A DNA stretch of 64,000 nucleotides from Arenicola marina (lineage: Eukaryota; Annelida; Polychaeta; Arenicolidae): positions 51,335,357 to 51,399,356 of the forward strand of contig OZ025250.1 of the NCBI GenBank assembly GCA_964019135.1, read 5' to 3'. This document shows, in pieces, positions 23,183 to 36,249 of this stretch (the first letter of the stretch is position 1; each line of letters opens with the position of its first letter). Under the pieces are notes generated by a model. That model did no database searches. It saw only the letters and a list, made by a program, of their open reading frames with translations, and was not told the origin of the DNA. The translations under genes were made by a program, and so were the position numbers.

Positions 23183-23188
23183 AATAAA
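23183..23188 (+). terminator. Candidate polyadenylation signal for gene A
   Basis: An AATAAA hexamer about 295 bp after the gene A stop codon, in AT-rich sequence, just before a TA microsatellite at about 23222-23240. Assignment rests on position only. Confidence 0.3.
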
Positions 23189-23199
23189 ATAATAAGTAT

Positions 23200-24779
23200 A
23201 TAACATTATACCTGTTCACCATATATATATATATATATATGTCGGTCCTCATTTAACATTACAGTACTTTGCATTGCGATCAAGGGTGTGAAACGGAACA
23301 TCGAGCGCCGTGACATATTGCAGCTTACGGTCATGTGATCACATCAGTATCACATCAGTAAATTACATCATCCCGATACATTCATGCTTGTAACTAGCGT
23401 GTTCCGTTTCGCATGTCTGTAACAGTCACAACGGGGTGGCTTTATATGTAAAAACTAAACCGGCGTCCACTCGATTCTGGACACCAAGGCGCATTTTCCG
23501 ACGTTTTATATGTTTTTACTAAGAATCAAGCTAGCCCATGATAATTATTTGAGCTTTGGAATAGCACATTTGAAGTGTAATTTGTATGAAAGACGACGCG
23601 ATCGTCGCCACCGGGAAACGAACCGGTGACCATAGGTTGTAAGCATGTCTTCATGGTGGAGCTGTGTGTTGTTGCCATGACAACATAGGACATGCCATCA
23701 TTTGGTGGTTGCCATGGCGACGCATGATAGTTTGTCGCCTTGTGATCGCCATGGCATCAGATGGTGTATTGTAGGCTGGTTGTCCTCCACTAATTCTGCA
23801 TAAGCAACTAATTACGTCATATACTGAACGGTTGCGTCGGTCATAACTCAATGAGAAATATTCAAATTCAAAATGAAGGCTTGCTTTGCATAATGCCAAA
23901 TGGGCGAGTTTTTATGTACACTTTTTCTTCTGGATCTCGCATGGTATGATGTGACTGTGCACTACGTCATAATAATTCACGCTTTTGGGGGGTTTTTTTG
24001 TCGCAAAAACAGATTTATACTGTACCCAGTGTATGTGACCAAAAAATAGGTTGTGACAGTCCTGATGCAGGGGATCATTTCACTAAGATCTCGTAACTTT
24101 TGATCGTAAAATTTAAAAATTGGATTGCTGGCCCGAAGAGAAATGAAATTTGTTGAATTCATCATAAATATATGGCGAACATAATTTTGAATAATATTCG
24201 GGGAAAACAAAGTGCACGAAGACAGCTGCACCCCAATAATCGCAGTATAAAGCTTATTTCAGTCGCTTGTAAAATTACGATCCGCCGTTAAATTAGCATG
24301 TAGAAGGTAGGGTTACGAGCTCGTAACTCTTAGTGAAACGATCCCCAGGTGGCAAAACTTATGAGAAGCTAACACCGAAGATAACAGTTTGTAAATATGT
24401 CGAATGAGAGAACCACGATAAATGTATGTACCCAATAGTCTTTGTTCAAAACATTGTACCATAATCATTTTTTCAATAAAGGTGTATTCATTAGTTCCTC
24501 TTCTGTTATGATGACAATTCGTTGCGTAATTTACGCTCAGCTGTCAACATTTAATCCAGATACCTTCATAGCCGGAGGCATGTTTAATAAATTAAGACTA
24601 CATGTGTGTTCGATATTCATGCCAAATCACATTGCGTGTTATCGTGCAAAGGAAGGCACTTTAGTCCTTAAAGAGACTCAGCGTTGTGGTTTGAACGAAT
24701 TAGAATAGGTAGATAATTTCCTTTTTATATCACGACTTGAAGAGAAAAAAACATGCTTTGTTCAGGGTAAGGTTCATTT
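23200..24779. other. Intergenic, no gene seen
   Basis: Contains the TA microsatellite near 23222-23240 and a tRNA-like antisense segment near 23600-23650 (CCGGGAAACGAACCGGTGACC, a degenerate B box). A repeated TTGCCATG(A/G)C text near 23670-23750 is a short local repeat. No convincing exon. Confidence 0.35.
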
Positions 24780-25090
24780 ATATCTGCAAATCAGGGGTGG
24801 GGGGGGGGGGGGCTTAATACATTGCTGGGTTTTGGGGCGTTGCAAAGTAGAGTCCCCCCCCCTACTCCCCAAGACCTGCTTGGTCGAGGCTATTTTTTTC
24901 GCGGCAGCCCACTCTATGAGCGCACATTTTTAGAGCCCCCGCTCCGGTCGCAAGTTTTCAAATATCCGCTCTATAGGGCTATCGTTTTCATCATGAATGC
25001 CCGCTCAATAGGGGTATATTTTTCATCACAAATGATCCGGTCTCTCAGGCCTCAAGACACCCGCTGAACCACCCCGCTATTATTTCGCGC
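24780..25090. repeat. G/C runs and degenerate CCCGCTCTATAGGGGTAT repeat
   Basis: A 13-base G run and a C run are followed by four or so degenerate copies of about 34 bp built on CCGCTCTATAGGG and TTTTCATCA. Non-coding. Confidence 0.5.
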
Positions 25091-26589
25091 AGCTATTTCA
25101 AACGTCGCGCTGCAATGATCGAGAGGGAAACCCAACGCCTTAACTTACAACCCATTCGGTAGATGGCGCCACTACTGGCCAACCCCCCAGTCATTTATTA
25201 ATAATAACATTGCCATAGTTTGATATCCAGTTATCAGCACACATCTCTTATCAGGCGGACTTTGTCGGCCTGGGCTCAGCCCATCGCCTGTATTTACCAT
25301 GTGTGGGCCGCTAACACATATGTTCTGGGCGGCACAGACCAGTGGAAGGCCACAAGTCACAATGATGCAAATTCCATGTTTCTGGTTCATGTGTCTAATA
25401 TCGTAATTCGCCGTGTATCTTTACGTCTCTCACGCGATAAATGGTAGCGAGGACATATGTTGGTTACTCTGATTTTACGCCGTTTAATTGAAGACTTAAC
25501 ATGCAAATAATAGCCATAGCTGTTGGGTCTATTCCTTTGAATGTGAGCTACAGAGGAATTTCGTTTTGTAATTTTGTCTGCAATGGGATTAATTTTACAC
25601 ATTTTCAAGAATAAACTCTTGCAGCATATGAATAGCGGAGTCTTATTATTGAAAATGGAAGGATCACTCCGATGGCGTGATTTTCTATCGTGTCGGAGTT
25701 CTAACCTTCGCGCGTAATTATGCAGGATAAAGCATGTTTTCCTTTGAAAAGAGTATGGAGGAACCGCCCGGACATGGCTCCTCATCTACCCTTCGCCCGC
25801 CCCATTGCCGCGATTTGACTGACATCTTCATGGGCTACAAATCATTCGCGACACCAACCAGTTTATTGATCACGCCTTGGCGAAACAAACGGCTCAGTTT
25901 GCTCGGCCTAGATCTGTAGGCGGAGAAATGATCAGGTGAACTGCCAGGATATCAGATAAGTGCAGGTAAGAGCCACATCTTAATGTATTACGCCGCGCCA
26001 AGACAACGTCTGACCATCCCGGCGTCCGTCTTATTCAGGTGAGTCTGCCGTTTACCATGGTAACGGGTTCACTTACAAAGCTGTTTAACTGTGTTCATTA
26101 GTTGAGGCTGGAGCTGTATGTATCCCACCTCTTCGCTGTATAGTGTGGAACATCACCGCCCCGCACGGGTTGTGGCTATATGGACATGAGAATCCTTTAT
26201 TGGCCCAACTGCCATAGTACATGATAGGATTGCACTGCTATGCAACGAGATAACAACAATTTAACGCTTTACTCTCGTCGACGAAATGCATGGTACACGT
26301 ACACAAGTTATTCAGCACACTATACATTCACTACTTGACCGCAGCAGGCATTGCTTTATGTTATCATCATTAACAGCGTAGCTCGGCTCAGCTCAATCAC
26401 GGATATACCATGGTACATGCACTATTTATCGCCCACATGGCTTACAAATAGTGCTATGTGTGTCGTTTCACAACCCAAATGCTCACCAATAATGCCCACT
26501 TTAGTCCATTGCACTCCGTGATTCATATGGGAAATGAACTAATTGTGTTTTAGACACTTGTGGGCTAAACAGGATAAGAAACCTCCTGA
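25091..26589. other. Intergenic, no gene seen
   Basis: Open frames here are short and lack motifs. No structured repeat was recognised. Confidence 0.35.
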
Positions 26590-26690
26590 GATAATGAGCC
26601 AGGACACATGCCCAGGCTGCCATAGGACAGGGCGCGAACCCGTGACCTGTGGATTTCTAGCTACGCTTGCTCAGCAATTGAGTTAAAAAT
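26590..26690 (-). mobile_element. tRNA-like SINE fragment
   Basis: Minus-strand sense contains TCACGGGTTCGCGCCCTGTC (B-box-like) downstream of TTGCTGAGCAAGCG, a degraded A-box region. Confidence 0.4.
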
Positions 26691-26753
26691 GCCCTGATTC
26701 TATTGGTTTTGTGTTTGGAATTTCAATGTTGTCACACCTTTCATGAAGCTCAG

Positions 26754-26970
26754 TGACGTCACGCCTATTAGGATTGTATTACGATTGTCAATGACGTCAC
26801 ATCTGTCTGTAGGGTCAATTATTGACGTCACACCTGACCTGATCGTTAATGACGTCGAACATAACCTGAAATTCAATGACGTCACTCCATATCCTGAAAT
26901 TCAATGACGTCACTCCATATCCTGAAATTCAATGACGTCACTCCATGTCCCGTATCCCAATGACGTCATC
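26754..26970 (+). promoter_or_regulatory. Regular array of CRE-like TGACGTCA sites
   Basis: Eight TGACGTC sites (seven with full TGACGTCA) occur in about 215 bp, spaced 26-36 bp. The last four lie in near-identical 28-bp units (AATGACGTCACTCCATATCC). TGACGTCA is the full CRE palindrome bound by CREB/ATF bZIP proteins. The array is 0.9 kb upstream of the candidate first exon at 27866. Whether it works as a promoter or enhancer is inference. Confidence 0.55.
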
Positions 26971-26989
26971 GTTCTTTGTTAGTTCCCAG

Positions 26990-27865
26990 AGAGCCGACAT
27001 GAAACGGCTTTTAACATTAGCCGCCAGCGAACTGATGTACAGTGCAGCCCACGCAAGAGACCCACGAACTCAGCAACCCGCCCGCAAACACCACGGGGCA
27101 CCCGATGGCTCCGCCCCAAGTTAAAATCAATTCATCCTCACGCTTTCTCGTGAGCAATGTTCAAGCTCTGCTTCCCCATAGAGCAACAAATCCGAAGTCA
27201 TTTGGCGGAGTCATGCTCCTATCGTCCTTAAAACCGTTAAACCGTATCTGCCTTAATGCCTCTCTTCCCTTGCTTCTACCCATGCCCCACCCCGCACCAG
27301 CCCTACCCCGCCGCCACCCCTACCTCCCCCCCACCCCACGCCCCTTAGCCGTCCTTGTATAATCGCTCCAGCCGTATCGACGCACTCCCAATCCTGTTAC
27401 AGTGTTACAGTGGCCTGATTTCTACACCGCCAAGCAGGTTTTACCGGGTTCCCATCAGGCGGGCTGGGGCTAAATTTGGCGGTGTCAGGGTAGAGCATCG
27501 TCGAAATGGCGGGGGGGGTGATGGGGAGTCAGGCGTCGCGGAGGCGGGAGCGGACACCCCACCTACCTGAATACATCATCACCAGGTATATCCTATGCAG
27601 GGACCCGGATCAGCCCAGCCATTGTTATCGTGAGGCAGTAGGTAGCCCCCACCCACAGGTAATGTAATCGGCATCACATGTTAAAGACCTCGGATACACT
27701 ACGCCTGTACTGTCCTATGTCCGTGTGCTGTATTTAGTCTTCATATGATTGCCCAATCAGTCTTCAGTGTATGGATACAAAGGGTAAGTGACATGTATAC
27801 GGCCGAATGTGCGTGACGCCATCATGGCCGACCATCTGTGAAAGGAAAGCCAGTTGACTGGCGCT
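26990..27865. other. Intergenic, C-rich then G-rich, no gene seen
   Basis: A Pro-rich open frame at 27042-27362 reflects C-rich composition. No domain or signal was recognised. Confidence 0.35.
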
Positions 27866-27905
27866 ATGATTCTGGGAACTATTCTGATCCTATCTCTACT
27901 CGATG
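27866..27905 (+). CDS. Candidate orphan signal-peptide exon
   Basis: ATG opens [13 protein letters not shown] and reaches a GTAAAT donor in phase 1 after 40 nt. This is the same length and phase as the first exon of gene B and the same phase as exon 1 of genes A and C. No matching V exon follows. The next plus-strand family exons are at 44 kb, beyond repeats. It could be a leftover of a gene whose ectodomain was lost, or chance. Confidence 0.3.
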
Positions 27906-27944
27906 GTAAATACACCTTGGTCCACTATGTCTGATGGTCAAGGC

Positions 27945-29145
27945 ATCTCTGTCTATGTCTCTGTCTCTGTCTCTATCTCTGTCTCTGTCTCTATCTCTGT
28001 CTATGTCTCTGTCTCTGTCTCTACCTCTATCTCTATCTCTGTCTCTGTCTCTGTCTCTGTCTCTATCTCTATCTCTGTCTCTGTCTCTGTCTCTATCTCT
28101 ATCTCTGTCTCTGTCTCTGTCTCTGTCTCTGTCTCTAACTCTATCTCTGTCTCTGTCTCTGTCTCTATCTCTGTCTCTGTCTCTGTCTCTATCTTTATCT
28201 CTGTCTCTGTCTCTATCTCTATCTCTAACCCTATCTCTACCTCTATCTCTAACCCTATCTATATCTCTTTCCCTTTCTCTTTCTCTTTCTATTTCTCTTT
28301 CTCTTTCTCTTTCTCTTTCTTTATCTCTATCTCTATCTCTATCTATATATCTCTCTCTATCTCTATATCTATCTCTGTCTCTATCTTTATCTCTAACCCT
28401 ATCTGTGTCTCTATCTCTATCTCTGTCTCTGTCTCTGTCTCTATCTCTGTCTCTGTCTCTGTCTCTATCTCTATCTCTAACCTATCTCTATCTCTGTCTC
28501 TATCTCTATCTCTATCGTTATCTCTATCGTTATCTCTATCTCTATCTCTATCTCTATCTCTCTCTCTATATCTATATCTATCTGTGTCTCTATCTCTATC
28601 TCTAACCCTATCTGTTTCTCTATCTCTATCTCTGTCTCTGTCTCTATCTCTATCTCTAACCTATCTCTATCTCTGTCTCTATCTCTATCTCTATCGTTAT
28701 CTCTATCGTTATCTCTATCTCTATCTCTATCTCTATCTCTCTCTCTATATCTATATCTATCTGTGTCTCTATCTCTATCTCTAACCCTATCTGTTTCTCT
28801 ATCTCTATCTCTGTCTCTGTCTCTGTTTCTATCTCTATCTCTAACCCTATCTATATCTCTGTCTCTTTCTCTTTCTCCTTCTCTTTCTCTTTCTCTTTAT
28901 CTGTCTCTATCTCTATCTCTATCTCTATCTCTATCTGTGTCTCTATCTCTATCTCCAACCCTATCTGTGTCTCTATCTCTATCTCTGTTTCTGTCTATTT
29001 CTATTGCTATCTATATCTCCCTCTCGTCTCTCTATCACTATATCTAACCTATCTCTGTGTCTATCTCGATCTTTAGCTCTATCTCTATATCTGTCACTGT
29101 CTCTATCTCTAACCCCATATCTATCTCTGTCTGCATCTCTATGAG
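27945..29145 (+). repeat. 1.2-kb (TCTCTR)n microsatellite
   Basis: Hexamers TCTCTG and TCTCTA in long mixed runs, with recurring CTCTAACC breaks and duplicated sub-blocks (for example text near 28480-28560 repeated near 28660-28740). Ser- and Leu-rich frames of up to 293 codons are repeat products. GATGGTAAAtACACC(T)TGGTC text occurs on both sides (27903 and 29181). Confidence 0.9.
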
Positions 29146-29400
29146 ACGGTCAAGGCACACTGGTCTACTATCTCTGTCTGATGGTAAAAACACCCTGGTC
29201 TAGAATTGCTTTCTGATCCTACATAAGGTCGAAATTCACTCGCCGGATGGCATTACAAAGGAAATGAAGGTAATTGTGTATTCCAACGAGTTCAAACCAA
29301 ATGCAAACCCAATGCTTGCCTGCGGCTTGGCTAACGCGCCCATGGTAGGAAAGTGGTAGTTGTTTGTTTTCATTATCATAAATACATAACATTTTTCATT

Positions 29401-31405
29401 GTTATGACGAAAATTGAAATTTTCAATTTTCGGCATATGTCGGTTGGTCGTGTTTGTGTGTATGTATGTATGTATGTATGTATGTCTGTCCCACTCAAAA
29501 ACGGAAAGTTTCTTTGTGGTCTAACTGCTGCATGTATCGTTTCGCAATCTTTAACATCTTATAGCCAGCTAATAGGGCTACAACATTCTCGTCACGCAGG
29601 TCGAAAGGTCAAAGGTCAAGGTCACAGCGATTTTTTGAAAAAATTACTAAAAACGCTTATATCTCCGTTAATATTAAAGCTAGAGATCTCGAATTAGTTT
29701 CAGAATGTGCCCCTCTTTCAGGTGCAGTTTTTGGGTATTGTTCACTTTTTGATGCGTAATACTCATTTTCGAGGAAAACGAAATCATAGGTTTTGCGGAA
29801 AACGCACTAAATGACCTCTGTCAGTTTTTTCGCTTTTTGGCACATTTGCCAGCAAGCTATCGCTATGATGTTTAAATATGTCATAGAAATATGAATTGTG
29901 ATGACTTGTGTTGAATCTTAGAGTTTTCTGATACGTCACGTCACGTCACGATGACGTCACTTTCGGTACTTACAAAAAATCATCAAAAATCTGAAAAAAA
30001 TCACAAAAATGCGAGAGTAGCATTATATTGTAGGGAAAGTAATTCCTCGTATAGCTACAAACTAAAAACAATACCTTCCTATCTTACTTCCGGTTCCAGG
30101 GCCGGGGGAATTTCTCTATGGGACTTCCCATGTTAAAAGGGCTGTATCTTTAGGCTGGGAAAAAATGTTTTGTCGCGTATGTCGCAAGTGCCTCCAGCAA
30201 ACAACACCGGGATTTTTGTCTTAGTTAAACATGATACCTAGTAGCAACAGTGCTTATCATATGCAATTGGAGATGAAAGTGACGTCACAGGATTTTTTTG
30301 AAATTTGGCCTATGGTGAAAGATACGGCTTTTTGGTGTTAGCAGAGGCTCCCACGGGCGTCCTATTCAAGCCATCGCTCAATGCTTGCAGCTGTGGATGA
30401 ATAATACTAAGCTGAGTCATAATCTGTGAACATGGTGACATAGCATTATTACTTTTCGGTATATAGTCGAAATCGTTTAACATGTAATCCTATGGGGAAA
30501 AATGAACTTGGTCGAATATGACCTACTTCCGTTCAAACAATTTCAGTCTCTTTCGCCACACAGTCAGGTACTATCATCACAAAGCAAGCTATAAGAAAAA
30601 CACGGCGATCGCAATATTAATTTTTGTTTCCATGGCAACGAAGCCACCGGCCTAATGATAAACATATAGATTCTGGCCATTTAAAGAAAAATCATCAGAA
30701 GTCAGATACAAATGCTAAAATTGCAATCTTTTCGCCAACTAGTTGCCAATAAGTATCTTCAGATCACTTAGTGCTTTAATTAGGCGGATGTTGTCTAGTT
30801 ATGGCGCTAGAGCGCTCCGAAGTGGGACGACACCTTCGCGGGGCCGCCAATGATGAGTGAATAGAGATTGTGTCCATCTTGAAAAAATCGTCAAAAATCT
30901 GAAAAACAAGCTAGAGCTGTGATGTTTGCGTCAAATGGTTGGGAACGTTGATGGTCAGAAAAATAGTAAAAGAAACAAATTGGCTGCTATATTGCTTCGC
31001 CTACAGTGTTCTTTGTTTTTGTCGTCGGTCTCCGTGCTTCCGCAATGATAAGCTAATGCAATTTTTGGCCATTTCGCCAAGCCATAGCTGAAGGACTAAT
31101 CTTTCTATCGCCTAGCTCTTTAATCGAATAAGTTGTGGCAGTAAAGCTTGGCATATTGCCACTTGAACGTTGTCGTGCGTCACGTCATAATGTCACCCTG
31201 ACGTCATGACGTCACATATCTTACGTAGGCTATTACTCAGCTATTACAAGGTATGGCGACTTTCGGGTTGCTTGACGTTGCAGGTCGTGTTCAGAGACAT
31301 TTTGTGCCGTGTGTAACTTGTTTGGCGCAGGGGATAAGTATGCGTCAAAAATGACGTCATAGCTGACGTGCTCCTACGACATGTTGGGTTTGCTTTATTT
31401 TCAGC
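29401..31405 (+). repeat. 2.1-kb noncoding repeat family, copy 1
   Basis: Starts with a near-perfect hairpin (CGAAAATTGAAA, one base, TTTCAATTTTCG), then GTAT microsatellite, then AGGTCAAAGGTCAAGGTCA at 29606-29624. It contains at least five TGACGTCA palindromes. Copy 2 begins 2102 bp later and is about 95 percent identical by eye. No open frame is conserved as protein, so it is annotated as noncoding. Confidence 0.85.
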
Positions 31406-31502
31406 CACTTTGGCGACGCTAGAGAGTCGGGACTGGTTGCAAAATAGACGCTCTTTGATCCAAAGTCGATTTTCGTCATCATCAGTGTCCTCACTGACTT
31501 CT

Positions 31503-33800
31503 TGTTATGACGAAAATTGAAATTTTCAATTTTCGGAATATGTCGGTTGGTCGCGTTTGTGTGTATGTATGTATGTATGTATGTCTGTCCCATTCGAAAA
31601 CGGGAAGTCTCTTTGTGGCCTAACTGCTACATGTATCGTTTCGCAATCTTTAACATTTTATAGGCAGCTAATAGGGCTACAACATTCTCGTCACGCAGGT
31701 CGAAAGGTTAAAGGTCAAGGTCACAGCGATTTTTTGAAAAAATAACTAAAAACGCTTATATCTCCGTTAATATTAAAGCTAGAGATCTCGAATTAATTTC
31801 AGAATGTGCCCCTCTTTTAGGTGCAGTTTTTGGATATTGTTCACTTTTTGATGCGTAATACTCATTTTCGAGGAAAACGAGATCATAAGTTTTGCGGAAA
31901 ACGCACTAAATGACCTCTGTCAGTTTTTTCGCTTTTTGGCACATTTGCCATCAAGCTATCGCTATTATGTTTAAATATGTCATAGAAATATGAATTGTGC
32001 TGACTTGTGTTGAATCTTAGAGTTTTCTCATACGTCACGTGACGTCACGATGACGTCACTTTCGGTACTTACAAAAAATCATCAAAAATCTGAAAAAAAT
32101 CACAAAAATGCGAGAGTAGCATTATATTGTAGGGAAAGTAGTTCCTCGTATTGCTACAAACTAAAAACAATACCTTCCTATCTTACTTCCGGTTCCAGGG
32201 CCGGGGGAATTTCTCTATGGGACTTCCCATGTTAAAAGGGCTGTATCTTTAGGCTGGGAAAAAATGTTTTGTCGCGTATGTCACAAGTGCCTCCAGCAAA
32301 CAACACGGGGATTTTTGTCTTAGTTAAACATGATACCTAGTAGCAACAGTGCTTATCATATGTAATTGAAGATGAAAGTGACGTCACAGGATTTTTTCGA
32401 AATTTGGCCAATGGTGAAAGATACGGCTTTTTGGCACTGGCAGCGGCTCCCACGGGCGTCCTATTCAAGCCATCGCTCAATACTTGCAGCTGTGGATGGA
32501 TAATGCTAAGCGGAGTCATAATCTGTGAACATGGTGACATAGCATTATTACTTTTCGGTATATAGTCGAAATCGTTTAACATTGGATCCTACGGGGAAAA
32601 ATGAACTTGGTCGAATATGACCTACTTCCGCTCAAGCTATTTCAATCTCCTTCGCCACACAGTGAGGTAATATCACCTTAAAGCAATTTATAAGAAAAAC
32701 ACGGCGATCTCTGTATTATTTTTTGTTTCCATGGCAACGAAGCCACTGGCCTAATGATAAACATACAGATTCTGGCCATTTAAAGAAAAATCGTCAGAAA
32801 TCAAATACAAATGCTAAAATTGCATTCTTTTCGCCAACTAGTTGCCAATAAGCATCTTCAGATCACTTAGTGCTTTAATTAGGCGGAGGTTGTCTAGTTA
32901 TGGTGCTAGAGCGCTCCGAAGTGGGACGACACCTTTGCGGGGCCGCCAATGATGAGTGAATGGAGATTGTGTCCATCTTGAAAAAATCGTCAAAAATCTG
33001 AAAAACAAGCTAGAGCTGTGACGTTTGCGTCAAATGGTAGGGAACATTGATTGTCAGAAAAATAGTGAAAGAAACAAATTAGTTGCTATATCACTTCGCT
33101 TACAGTGTTCTTTGTTCTTGTCGTCGGTCTCCGTGTTTCCGCAATGATAAGCTAATGCAATTTTTGACCATTTCGCCAAGCCATAGCTGAAGGACTAATC
33201 TTACTATCGGCTAGCTCTTTAATCGAATAAGTTGTGGCAGTAAAGCTTGGCATATTGCCGCTTGGACGTTGTCGTGCGTCACGTCATAACGCCACCATGA
33301 CGTCATGACGTCACATATCTTAAGTAGGCTATTACTCAGCTATTACAAGGTATGGCGACTTTCGGGTTGCTTGACGTTGCAGGTCGTGTTCAGGGACATT
33401 TTGTGCCGTGTGTAACTTGTTTGGCGCAGGGGATAAGTATGCGTCAAAAATGACGTCATAGCTAACGTGCTCCTACGACATGTTGGGTTTGCTTTATTTT
33501 CAGCCACTTTGGCAATAGCTGTCATAGAACGAGTTGATACGTAGGTATATTAAACAAATAGAAGCCATCTTAAGCATTTTTGCAAACGTCAAATGACGTC
33601 ATGTCGCGTCACGATAACGTATTATTAGATAATAAGTAAAATTCGTACCGCCTGAAGCGAGAGAGGGATGGCGGGTTGACCAGCGAAAATCGCGATATAA
33701 TTGCTCTAGGACGCTTAGTTTGGCCGCTAGAGCGCTCGCAAGAGTTGCACCCCCCTTTGCTGAGGCTCCCATTATGAGTGAATAGCGATATCGACCGGCA
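31503..33800 (+). repeat. 2.1-kb repeat family, copy 2
   Basis: Directly follows copy 1 after a short junction (GCGACGCTAGAGAGTCGGGAC...). It keeps the hairpin, the GTAT run, the CRE-like sites and the AGGTCA cluster. It extends further at its 3' end than copy 1 (CGTATTATTAGATAATAAG, GGACGCTTAGTTTGGCCGCT), showing that copy 1 is cut short by the tandem junction. Confidence 0.85.
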
Positions 33801-33926
33801 CTCCTTACTCGTCGATGGCCGCCGTTCGCTTAATAGCGACGCTAGAGAGTCGGGACTGGTCGCAAAAGACACGCTCTTTGACCCAAAGTCGATTTTCGTC
33901 ATCATCAGTGTCCTCACTGACTTCTT

Positions 33927-36120
33927 GTTATGACGAAAATTTTCAATTTTCGTCATATGTCGGTCGGTCGTGCTTGTATGTTTGTTTGTATGTCTGTCTC
34001 ACTCAAAAACGGGAAGTCTCCTTGTGGCCTAACGGCTGTATGTATTAGTTCGCAGTCTTTAGTACCTAATAGCTAGGCTATAGGGCTACAACATTCTCGT
34101 CATGCAGGTTGAAAGGTCAAAGGTCAAGGTCACAGCGATTTTTTGAAAAAATAACTAAAAACGCTTATATCTCCGTTAATATTTAAGCTAGAGATCTCGG
34201 ATTAGTTTCAGAATGTGCCCCTCTTTCAGGTGCAGCTTTCGGGTATTGTTCACTTTTTGATGCGTAATACTCATTTTCGAGCAAAATGAGGTAATAGGTT
34301 TTGCGCAAAGAGCACAAAATGACCTCTGTCAGTTTTCACGCTTTTTGACACATTTCACATCAAGCTATTGCTATGCGGTTCTAATATGTCATAGAAATAT
34401 GAATTGTAATGACTTGTGTTGAATCTTAGAGTTTTCTGATACGTCACGTGACGTCACGATGACGTCACTTTTGGTACTTACAAAAAATCATCAAAAATCA
34501 GAAAAAAATCACAAAAATGCGAGAGTAGCATTATATTGTAGGAAAAGTAGTTCCTCGTATAGCTACAAACTAAAAACAATACGTTCCTATCTTACTTCCG
34601 GTTCCAGGGCCGGGGAGATTTCTCTATGGGACTTCCCATGTTAAAAGGGCTGTATCTTTAGGCTGGGAAAAAATGTTTTGTCGCGTATGTCGCAAGTGCC
34701 TCCAGCAAACAACACCGGGATTTTCGTCTTAGTTAAACATGATACCTAGTAGCAACAGTGCTTATCATATGCAATTGGAAAAAAAAGTGACGTCACAGGA
34801 TTTTTTCGAAATTTGGCCTATGGTGAAAGATACGGCTTTTTGGTGTCAGCAGAGGCTCCCACGGGTGTTCTATTCAAGCCATCACTCAATGCTTGCAGCT
34901 GTGGATGGATAATACTAAGCTGAATCATAATCTGTCAATATGGTTCCATAGCCACATTACTTTTCGGTATATAGTCGAAATCGTTTAACATGGGATCCTA
35001 TGGAGAAAAATTAACTTGATCGAATATGACCTACTTCCGCTCAAGCTATTTCAGTCTCCTTCGCCACACAGTGAGGTAATATCACTTTAAAGCAAGATAT
35101 CAGAAAAACACGGCGATCTCTGTACTACTTTTTGTTTCCATGGCAACGAAGCCACTGGCCTAATGATAAACATACAGATTCTGGCCATTTAAAGAAAAAT
35201 CGTCAAAAAACAGATACAAATGCTAAAATTGCAATCTTTTCGCTAACTAATTGCCAATATGCATCTTCAGATCACTCAGTGCTTTAGTTAGGCGGAGGTT
35301 GTTTAGTTATGGTGCTAGAGCGCTCCAAAGTGGGACGACACCTTTGCGGGGCCGCCAATGATGAGTGAATAGAGATTGTGTCCATCTTGAAAAAATCGTC
35401 AAAAATCAGAAAAACAAGCTAGATCTGTGATGTTTGCGTCAGATGGTAGGGAACATTGATGGTCAGAAAAATAGTAAAAGAAACAAATTAGTTGCTATAT
35501 CACTTCGCTTACAGTGTTCTTTGTTCTTGTCGTCGGTCTCCGTGTTTCCGCAATGATAAGCTAATGCAATTTTTGATCATTTCGCCAAGCCATAGCTGAA
35601 GGACTAATCTTACTATCGCCTCACTCTTTAATCGAATAAGTTGTGGCAGTAAAGCTTGGCATATTGCCGCTTGGACGTTGTCGTGCGTCACGTCATAACG
35701 TCACCCTGACGTCATGACGTCACATATCTTACGTAGGCTATTACTCAGCTATTACAAGGTATGGCGACTTTCGGGTTGCTTGACGTTGCAGGTCGTGTTC
35801 AGGGACATGTTGTGCCGTGTGTAACTTGTTTGGCGCAGGGGATAAGTATGCGTCAAAAATGACGTCATAGCTAACGTGCTCCTACGACATGTTGGGTTTG
35901 CTTTATTTTCAGCCACTTTGGCAATAGCTGTCATAGCCTGAGTTGATACGTAGGTATATTAAAGAAATAGAAGCCATCTTAAGCATTTTTGCAAACGTCA
36001 AATGACGTCATGTCGCGTCACGATGACGCATTATTAGATAAAAAGTAAAATTCGTAGCGCCATTCATAATGAGTCAAGCAATCACTCTTGAGAATAAAAA
36101 TTTCATGTTCACTTAAACTC
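33927..36120 (+). repeat. 2.1-kb repeat family, copy 3
   Basis: Same order of parts as copies 1 and 2, somewhat more diverged. The starting hairpin is shortened and the GTAT run reduced. It ends in text (CATTCATAATGAGTCAAGCA) shared with copy 4 near 43445. Confidence 0.85.
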
Positions 36121-36249
36121 TAATATGGCATTAAATTCGCGGGCGGAAGATGCGTCACATGACGCGATTATCACGTCACCGGCACAAACGACGGCTTTAC
36201 CTGTAATTCCGTCAATATCGGTTAATTAATTGCTCATTGCCCACTGCTC

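Noticed and set aside
25172-25390. Minus-strand frame with a signal-like start (MNQKHGICIIVTCGLPLVCA)
   Set aside because: The hydrophobic stretch is weak, no family exon follows, and composition beyond it is not protein-like.
27903-28784. Ser- and Leu-rich frames of up to 293 codons
   Set aside because: Direct products of the TCTCTR microsatellite.
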